This document shows positions 57,710 to 64,000 of a stretch of DNA of 64,000 nucleotides, one piece after another. The notes under the pieces are model-generated. The model was not told the origin of the DNA. It worked only from the letters and a program-made list of their open reading frames with translations, and ran no database searches. The stretch covers positions 62,950,319 through 63,014,318 of the forward strand of contig JAYGXS010000003.1 of NCBI GenBank assembly GCA_036362985.1, in the 5' to 3' direction. The stretch's first letter is position 1; each line of letters begins with the position of its first letter. The translations under genes were made by a program, and so were the position numbers. The stretch comes from Ligula intestinalis (Eukaryota; Platyhelminthes; Cestoda; Diphyllobothriidea; Diphyllobothriidae).

Positions 57710-58015
57710 TTGGCTAATTTGGTTGATCCAATTGTGCCAAACCAACTTTATAATTAAGTCAGCCTAGTAGTCATTCTGGTGGATTCTAGATATTTGCTTA
57801 GAAAATCCTGCTTAGGCAGTCGACTTGCTGTCCCGTAGTGGCGGATTTCATATGAGCGGCATAGTTGGGCGGGTAATATCGATCCAAGTGTGATTAAACT
57901 CACGATTTGAAGCGCGACATTCGTAGCTTAAGTAGGTAGAGTGTTGGCTTGTGTAAAAGGCCTCCCTCTTATGCGGATTCGAATCCCGCCGAATGGGTCA
58001 ATCAAATAAAATTGA
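57710..58015 (+). mobile_element. Composite tRNA-like repeat, copy 2
   Basis: Same order as 6118-6485: a short minus-strand relic (GTTGATCCAATTGTGCC, 57723-57739), the spacer with AGTCAGCCTAGTAGTCATTC (57768) and AGTTGGGCGGGTAATATCGA (57869), then a plus-strand tRNA-like unit (about 57919-57992). That unit has a B-box-like GGATTCGAATCCC and an AGTAGGTAGAGTG A-box-like segment. The minus tRNA head is largely deleted here. Confidence 0.65.
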
Positions 58016-59069
58016 AAATTTCTTTACGCGACATGATGCATTTATAAACTATTAACTGTCAAATATTATCCAACGTATGAAGAATGGACAGCTCACATGC
58101 CTTCACTATGACTTAGATTTAAGAGAATTACTAGACGCCTGCTGAAGCGAATGGGCATGCAAACTAGCGGTTATAACATACATTTACGAAATGTAGGTGA
58201 AACATTTCAACAAATAATTATAATAGTTGTTTCGTGCTTTCACTGTTATTACTCAAATATATTCTCCAATAAAAGGTTATTTAGTTTGTAATGTATCCCA
58301 ATATGCTATTTGAGCTACAAAGTTTTGTATAAGGACGAAGAAGATGTACGTTACACAGAACTGAAATCTGTTAACTTGTCAAAGTAGTGTGTACTCAAAA
58401 TAATTAAGCTTCCGCAAGTGATATGCAGAAAACTGCCACTCTTATGAAATCCTATGAATCTGACAAGAAAATACCAGTTCCACACAATCAGCCTACAATG
58501 CAGTAATGAAAGTAAGTTTTCCCTATTTTGTCAGAAAACGTTTGACAGAAACCAAGGTCCCTTTGTCATGTCTGCGGGAATAAATAAATTGCAAAAAATG
58601 GCTCCTAAAGGTTTATTGTATCAAATGCCTCACCATTAAGCCTTGACAAAAAATATTAGCAGAAAATCGGCCATAATACTTGGACGATAATTTCGTCGAA
58701 AGAACGTCTATTTTTAAATTAAATTCGGCGCTGAACGTAAAGAAGTAACAAAGCGAACTTCCCGATGACAAAATAAAATTTGGCTTGTCGAAAAGTAGAA
58801 AAATTGGGTCTTCAGTATTACGCGTTAATAATAATTTGCTTATAAGTAAGGCTTCGAGGAATTTAACATCAAGCCGGGCATGAACATACTTCACTGCATG
58901 GCATGCTTGACGTTTTTATGAAATGACACTCAAGACACGTCCTCACCGTTTATCGTGACTTCTGTGCAGGATAGACAGGATACTTGACTGCCTCCACATT
59001 TCGATTGAAGGTCCATGCAGCTGGGTAAGTGGTGAAGAGCAAATATTAATTGCAACTTATTGATTTTTC

Positions 59070-59655
59070 AGCAAGAGTAGCTTATGTCAGCCCACTCATA
59101 TACCCCTAGTCCTAGCCTCTTGTCCTGCAAAAACGGTGTTTATAAAGTTTTAGGGAAACGGGAAATATGATGGATAAAGAAAAAGATTTTGAGCAGTAAG
59201 TGTTCAGTGAGAAAAAGGTAGTCGAAATTGCTTCCCACGGCCGCTAGGTGTAAGTTGTTCCACATTTAAATTGAAGGTGTGCCCGGTGCTTCGCACCGCT
59301 GACTATAGTAATCTAACTCCAGGACAATAAGTTGGACCTCAGGTTAGTTGAAGTAGACGATCACCTAATCACCTTTTCATTTTTTGGAAATCAACGAAAC
59401 ATTCAATTTGATAATCTGGTTTTGCTGCAATAAGTTAAATGATAAAACAGATTAGGAAAATCTGCAGATATACATCAACAACAGTTCTAAATACGGCAAA
59501 ATAAAATGTATTTAGCATTTATTAAAGTATATTCCACTGCGTGTCCTAATTTTTCATCCATAAAATCCTATAACCACCGTTTTCGTAGGAAAACATGCAG
59601 GGAGTAGAGATTGACGAGTGGGCCTACATAAGCTACCTTTGGCGATTTTCCCTAA
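59070..59655 (-). mobile_element. MITE-like element with long terminal inverted repeats, copy 2
   Basis: Left end GTAGCTTATGTCAGCCCACT (about 59081), right end GAGTGGGCCTACATAAGCTAC (about 59618-59638). It matches the element at 1204-1770 in reverse orientation, both ends included. It is located in intron 1 of the SYD-1/SYDE gene. Confidence 0.65.
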
Positions 59656-59759
59656 GAAATTACTCACCAACTCAAAGTAAATCAGTTTGTTGTAAATCGA
59701 TATTGATATAAATGCCTGGCGCAAATTTCATCGGCCACCGCAGGCAACTCGCGTTACAT

Positions 59760-59922
59760 TAAGTAAAGAGACAACAGGTAGTTATTTTAGAAGAAAAGGG
59801 TACAATCACTGGAACAAGAGTTTTATTTTCCTGACGTTTCAGATTCCGTGGAGAATCCTTAATCATGGGTGATGGTAACACATGGACAGGCTGAACGTTA
59901 TTTATAGTTCATAGTGGTCATC

Positions 59923-59979
<57 letters not shown>

Positions 59980-60310
59980 TAATTATTCACTTCTGTAGCC
60001 GCCGCTTGGGTCTTAGTTGATGCGGTACTGACTTGACACGTCGTATTCAACCCACTAATTGCCACAATTGTCTTATCAGCGTCGCATGCCAGCCTGCTAA
60101 TTGCGTGACAAATATGCTCGCTGTCGTCAGGGTTGTTACTGCGCCCAGTCCTTCCCACGTGACGTATTCTCTTGCTCAGGAAACTTCTCAGTACACCGTA
60201 TGGGAACACCAAATCGTTGATGAACTGGGGGGCTGAGAACCATGATTCCAGGAGCTCACGGCTCAGGCGATTGTCACCTCTTGCGTGGACTTCGGCCACG
60301 TCAAACTAGA
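59760..60310 (-). mobile_element. Penelope-like element, C-terminal tail and 3' end
   Basis: The minus-strand frame from 60299 reads ARGDNRLSRELLESWFSAPQ, then FINDLVFPYGVLRSFL, the segment that follows the GIY-YIG core, in frame for about 100 residues. The sense strand then has (AC)27, and about 60 bases further on the stem-loop motif (59866-59836; first box decayed to ATGATTA, stem GGATTC/GGAATC, then GAAAC) and the conserved tail (AATAAAACTCTTGTTCCAGT). At its upstream edge (60335-60385) the plus strand carries a second, opposite-facing copy of the same tail (CTCTTGTTCCTGTGATCGCA), so the insertion is bounded by inverted end sequences. Confidence 0.8.
59926..59979 (+). repeat. (GT)27 microsatellite inside a PLE 3' region
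   Basis: An uninterrupted GT dinucleotide run of 54 bases between the PLE tail coding segment and its 3' motif. Confidence 0.97.
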
Positions 60311-60469
60311 AAATATGGCCAGGTCTCGTCGACTGAGTTAGACTCTTGTTCCTGTGATCGCATCCTCTTCTTCTAAACGGCTTCCTGGAACTTGCATATT
60401 CTTTTCTATAGGTAGTAAATGTATACGTAACCTCTATCAGAGGCAAAATCTACAAGTAAAGAAAAACGA

Positions 60470-60620
60470 ATTTGGGTAGAATGAGGACGACCCGATCGCT
60501 GAGACAATATTTTTATTCGCCTGACGTTTCGAGATCCGTCGCGGATTCGTAATCATAGACATAGTCAAAGAGCAGCTGCAGATACTAATTGACGGTAGCT
60601 TATACTTTATTTTTAGCCTC
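60470..60620 (-). mobile_element. Penelope-like element 3' end
   Basis: The minus strand reads ATGATTACGAATCCGCGACG, then GATCTCGAAACGTCAGGCGA: a decayed first box, a stem (GAATCCGCGACGGATCTC region) and GAAAC at 60530-60526. The tail TTGTCTCAGCGATCGG follows. It lies upstream, in sense orientation, of the 59760-60310 copy, as an element preceded by its own terminal repeat would. Confidence 0.7.
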
Positions 60621-61218
60621 TTATCATTGAAAGGTAACCCCTGGCTAAATTCTCCACTACCGGGTTAATTGAAGCATATTTGTTTAGTCCGTGTTTGAAT
60701 TTGGAAAAAAACTTGTTATCTTTACAGATGCTCATCGGGGTTTGTTCACGCAAGCAGATGAACATTACAAGACAGTACACTGAACAAAATTAATGCGTCT
60801 GTTTCGAGATGCAATTCGAATAAAACAAATTACGACAGTGTCAATTATTTTGCAGGTTCTTCTCTAAGGTAAACAGGTGACTCCTTGACAATAATGTAAA
60901 GAAATGAACTCGTAGTCTAATGGAAATTGGAATTCCGTAAATCGGGTCACCGGTAGAAAAAATGGACGAAGGCTTCATGAATTCAAAATTGCCAACACAT
61001 TTACCACCTATGAAACAGCTGCTGATATTTCGCGTTTTATATCATGTCAGTTATTGCACCCATAAAAATAGCAAAATCCTCAAGGAAGCGTTTCCACGCA
61101 TTCAAAAGCACCGGCTGGAAGTAGTATTTCTTAAGTTTGTGTAGATTGATGCTCCTTCAATTTCATCAATGTAAATGGCTGTAACTCTCTGAGGCCTTTT
61201 CTTATCCTTTTTGTACAG

Positions 61219-62424
61219 TTGCCGCGGAACTACCTATCAATGCTGGACAAAGGTTTCTTAATCAGGAGAGCGCTACTTCATCAGCAGGACAAGATACATG
61301 CCCAGTTTCTGTGTCCGGGGTCCCTACAGAAAATCAGGAAGCCACATTTAGTCCCTCTTCCTCTTTTACGCAGGCTCGGCGAACTGACACAACTGCAAAT
61401 ATAATTGCTAGTCAGTTTAATCTCCTTTCTAGCGAACCGTATCCCCTCTCCTCAGAGCACCCACTGTCGCCTCAGTCCCCAAGACCCGGTGTAAGTCAGG
61501 AATCGCCGGACCAAGCGCGTTTTCGTCAATCGGGCAGCCTAGAAAAGCGGCTCCATCCCGCGGAGGAGACTGCGGGTCTCCTGGTAGTGAATGTGATTGC
61601 CGGAAGCGGTCTCAAAACCTCACAGATGCTGCTACGGGATCTCTACTGTGTTCTTGAGACGGACTCTGTACGCAAGGCACGCTCTATGATCCGCACTAAT
61701 ACGGACTTCTTTGAGTGGGATGAAGTTTTCGAGATTGAAATCGAGGAAAGCCGCTTCCTGTCACTCCTTGTCTACCAGTGGGACCCACGAACTCGTCATC
61801 GGCTATGCTTCTATGGTGGCATTGACTTGCGCTCCTTTATCAGACAGCGACGACAGCTGCTAGCAATGAATGTGGAGTCCGAATTCAACCAGCAGCAGCA
61901 ACAACAGCAGCAGCAGGCGGGAGAGCCCGAGAACAAACCCTTGACAAGTCCAATTGTTGCCAGTTCGGCTATTCAATTTGAAAAAATTGCCCTCCAATTA
62001 GAACCCAAGGGGATTATGTATCTTCAGTTGGGTATACTTCCACTGAAAAGCCTCTATATAAGGCGTAATTTCACTAATTCCTATGAGGCAGGCCTTTTTG
62101 GTGTATCGCTTGATGAGCTCATGTACAGAAACCGACTCCTCACTGACTTGCTCCCGCCCCCACCTAATGATCCCGTGAGTCATGCTGTACCGTTTTTAAT
62201 ACGAAAGTGTGTGGAAGAGGTGGATCGCAGGGGTACCGATGTGGTCGGCATATATCGTCTTTCGGGCTCGGTATGGATGAAACTACAGGTGCGAGAACTC
62301 CTCACAAGGACTGCAGACAAGATTATACAGGGCATATCCAAGCAAAATGAGAAGGCCGTCAAGGTCGCTCTGGCCACCCTCGATCTCTCTGCCGATTCTG
62401 TTCCAGATATACATGCAATTACAG
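61219..62424 (+). CDS. syd-1: SYD-1/SYDE-type RhoGAP, exon 2 (C2 domain and first half of RhoGAP)
   Basis: The acceptor TTTTTGTACAG ends at 61218 and the frame is open from there (AAELPINAGQ...), so the exon begins well before the first ATG at 61311. Counting from that ATG: serine/proline-rich linker 1-85; C2 domain about 88-178 (GLLVVNVIAGSGL, LRDLYCVLETDSVRKARSMI, FEWDEVFEIEI, VYQWDPRTRHRLCFYGGIDL); Q9 run about 194-202; then ALQLEPKGIMYLQL and the RhoGAP start LFGVSLDELM (262). The arginine finger is R316 in VVGIYRLSG. The domain is cut at ITG (372) by the phase-1 donor ACAG|GTAGGA. The C2 and GAP pairing, with LRDLYCVLE and DVVGIYRLSG, is characteristic of SYD-1/SYDE, which stimulate GTP hydrolysis by Rho-type GTPases and act in presynaptic assembly in other animals. 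The remaining GAP residues must lie past 64000. Confidence 0.88.
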
Positions 62425-62799
62425 GTAGGACTATTTCTGCATTTTTAAGTAGGCTATGTACCGTATAAGAAGTCATTGTGGACGCGCAGATGATGCGGGT
62501 TTTTGTTCTATTATCTACTGCTAATAAATGTTGAATGTGTGCATGCTGGAACTAGCTTTCCAAATACCTCCAGGAAGCAAATCATCTTCAGTTGCTGTTT
62601 TTCACTTGCTAAATAGAATAATTGGCTAAGGCCACCCGTTCTGTGCCTGGATTGCCGTGAGAAATGCACCTCACTCGAGCATTGCTCGTTCATCTGTCGG
62701 TTGTCTATTGGTAATGGCTTTGTGTTTCAAGTGAACAGCTGCTCTTAAAATGAACATATGACCTTAAAAAGATAAACTTGTAATAGGTTGGCCAAAGCA

Positions 62800-64000
62800 G
62801 GAAAAAAATAAAACGAATCGTGAATGACTGAAAAGGTTTGCGTTCCAGGTATGGATAAGGCAGAAGAGTTTTCGAGCACTGGATCAATTTTTTTATTGTC
62901 CTGAGCTTTCGAACTCTTACAGGGATTCATCTTCAGAGATAAGAAGCAGCAACCAAAAGGAGGGTAATTATAGTGGCCAAAGGCCAATCAACTGTCAGCG
63001 GTCGTCAAAGGAAAAGACACATAAACCAGGAGGATGGAGGTCGAGGGGAGGGGGGAGCAATTATAGTGGTAAACGCTAATTAACTGTCAGTGAAGACGGC
63101 TGTCGTTCAGGGTCATGAGCAGTAATTAGTGCAACGCCTTGTCCCCAGGGTAGAGGGTCCCGGTGATCCTGCCTCCTCTTCTGGTCGGTTCTTAGCGGGT
63201 TCCTGTTTGTTTTCAATTCTGACGTAAGGCGTGGCCTTGTTTCGTCCTTCACTTGCCAATGGCGCAAAACTTTGTAGGCCGTGGGGAGGTCTAGATGCCT
63301 GTTGACGGAGTTGGCATCTGAGTACCATGCCTAAAGTGTCAACCTTTCGGCTTTTGAGTTTCCTCGGCCTATGATAGTTGCTCCTTGAATGTCGAAGTTG
63401 TGGCCAGTTTCTCCAATGTGTGCTGCAAGCTGCGAGTTAGGATCTAGTTGCTGAGCCACCCGTTTGTGTTCGCGTAGGCGGGTCTGCAATTTTCGGCCTG
63501 TTTCTCCCACATAATTACAGTCTCCGTCATTGCAACGTATCTTGTAGACAACTGCAGAGGTTTCGGTAGGGAGCAGTCTGTATTTGGGTTGCATCACACG
63601 CCTGCGTATTGTTGCCTCAGGTCGATGGGCTATGCCCACTCCAGCGGGTTGTAACAGTCGTGAGACTGCTTCAGAGACTCCTTTTATGTAGGGAATGGCC
63701 CTCCAGACGTCAGGTTGTTGTTGCATCTGCCATCATCTGTTCACTCGGCACCTGCTGCGTTTGATAAATGACATCGGGTATCCATTGGCTTGGAAGAGTT
63801 CATAAAGGTGTTGTTGTTCAACTCTTCTGTCCGCAGGAAGGCTACAGTGTGTTTCAAATCTTTTGAAAAGAGTACGAACGCAACTGCGTTTGTTACACAC
63901 GGGGTGATTGCTGTTGAAGTGTAACACTTGGTTTGTGTCGGTGGCTTTTCTGAATACTGTGGTTTGGAGTAGTTAAGTTGAACACCGTCGCACAAGGACA
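62800..64000 (-). mobile_element. Penelope-like element, RT end, GIY-YIG and 3' end (runs off the window)
   Basis: The best-preserved PLE coding region here, antisense in intron 2; its polymerase lies beyond the edge. After the coding part (described separately) the minus strand has a 3' motif at 62936-62906 (CTGAAGA, weak stem GAATC/GAGTTC, GAAAG). It continues CTCAGGACAATAAAAAAATT, a second subfamily of the 3'-end sequence compared with the GAAACGTCAGG type. Confidence 0.85.
63076..63975 (-). pseudogene. PLE polyprotein C-terminal half: RT end, linker, GIY-YIG; two premature stops
   Basis: A single reading frame with only two in-frame stops (TGA 63735-63733, TAG 63333-63331). In order: TVFRKATDTNQVLHFNSNHP and CNKRSCVRTLFKR (end of the RT region), GYPMSFIKR, PYIKGVSEAVSRLLQPAGVG (linker) and the nuclease VVYKIRCNDGDCNYVGETGR, then KLQTRLREHK. 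These show the GIY-like VYK, YIG-like YVG, the arginine of the central helix and two cysteines in C-x4-C spacing. AAHIGETGHNFD, then AWYSDANSVNRHLDLPTAYK and a stop near 63076 follow. The nuclease residues look intact, so this copy is young compared with its neighbours. A frame break occurs near 63985. Confidence 0.9.

Larger units (their letters stand above)
54603..61218 (+). other. Intron 1 of the SYD-1/SYDE gene
   Basis: About 6.6 kb, bounded by a phase-1 donor (54594 or 54603) and a strong acceptor: a pyrimidine-rich run and TTTTTGTACAG ending at 61218. It is mostly AT-rich with no recognised exon, and holds the composite tRNA-like repeat (57710-58015), the MITE copy (59070-59655), PLE pieces (59760-60620) and a GT microsatellite. 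The stretches 54660-57700 and 58020-59060 contain nothing recognised. Confidence 0.7.
62425..64000 (+). other. Intron 2 of the SYD-1/SYDE gene (runs off the window)
   Basis: Starts GTAGGA at 62425. No continuation of the RhoGAP domain (expected next: a leucine-rich KxYLRELP-type block) was seen in any frame up to 64000. From about 62800 it is occupied by an antisense Penelope-like element. Confidence 0.7.

Noticed and set aside
1..64000. CRISPR array, bacterial operon or prophage
   Set aside because: No regular spacer-repeat array, no ribosome-binding-site-led gene strings, and clear eukaryotic retroelements and splice sites.

Overview
The window is repeat-rich, roughly 38-40% GC eukaryotic DNA with long AT-rich non-coding tracts. 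The retroelement proteins point to a flatworm, most likely a diphyllobothriid-type tapeworm: an RTE LINE whose ORF ends in degenerate C2H2 zinc fingers, CR1/jockey-like LINEs, and many Penelope-like elements (PLEs) ending in a GIY-YIG nuclease. The clade is an inference from family resemblance, not a database result.

One host gene is convincing: the 5' part of a SYD-1/SYDE-type Rho GTPase-activating protein on the + strand. Exon 1 starts at 53018 and ends at one of two phase-1 donors (54593 or 54602). A 6.6 kb intron follows. Exon 2 (61219-62424) carries a C2 domain and the first half of a RhoGAP domain with its arginine finger, and ends in a phase-1 donor. The rest of the RhoGAP domain lies beyond the right edge. 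The 5' flank (about 51540-53017) is GC/CpG-rich with several short tandem repeats and is the likely promoter/5' UTR.

Layout: 1.2-1.8 kb, TIR element (MITE-like; second copy at 59.1-59.65 kb). 6.1-6.5 kb, composite tRNA-like repeat (second copy at 57.7-58.0 kb). 6.6-8.3 kb (-) and 12.4-15.7 kb (+), two inverted copies of one CR1-like LINE. 17.8-24.6 kb, PLE 3' ends interleaved with a 1.5 kb AT-rich repeat, here called R1 (other copies at 19.5, 30.4 and 36.8 kb). 25.9-28.4 kb, a very degenerate second LINE. 29.8-30.4 kb, PLE tail. 39.4-41.0 kb, PLE ends, a GC-rich repeat (R2) and a tRNA-like SINE in inverted and direct copies. 42.1-47.3 kb, several PLE pieces. 47.3-50.45 kb, RTE LINE. 51.5-64 kb, the SYD-1/SYDE gene, with PLE, MITE and SINE insertions in its introns.

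The most interesting non-gene signal is a short structured motif repeated about nine times at PLE 3' ends: CTGANGA, an imperfect stem-loop, then GAAAC or GAAAG. It matches the conserved core of hammerhead ribozymes, which are known from PLEs. No intact transposon ORF is present; every mobile element here is broken by stops or frameshifts. No rRNA gene, functional tRNA gene or CRISPR array was recognised.
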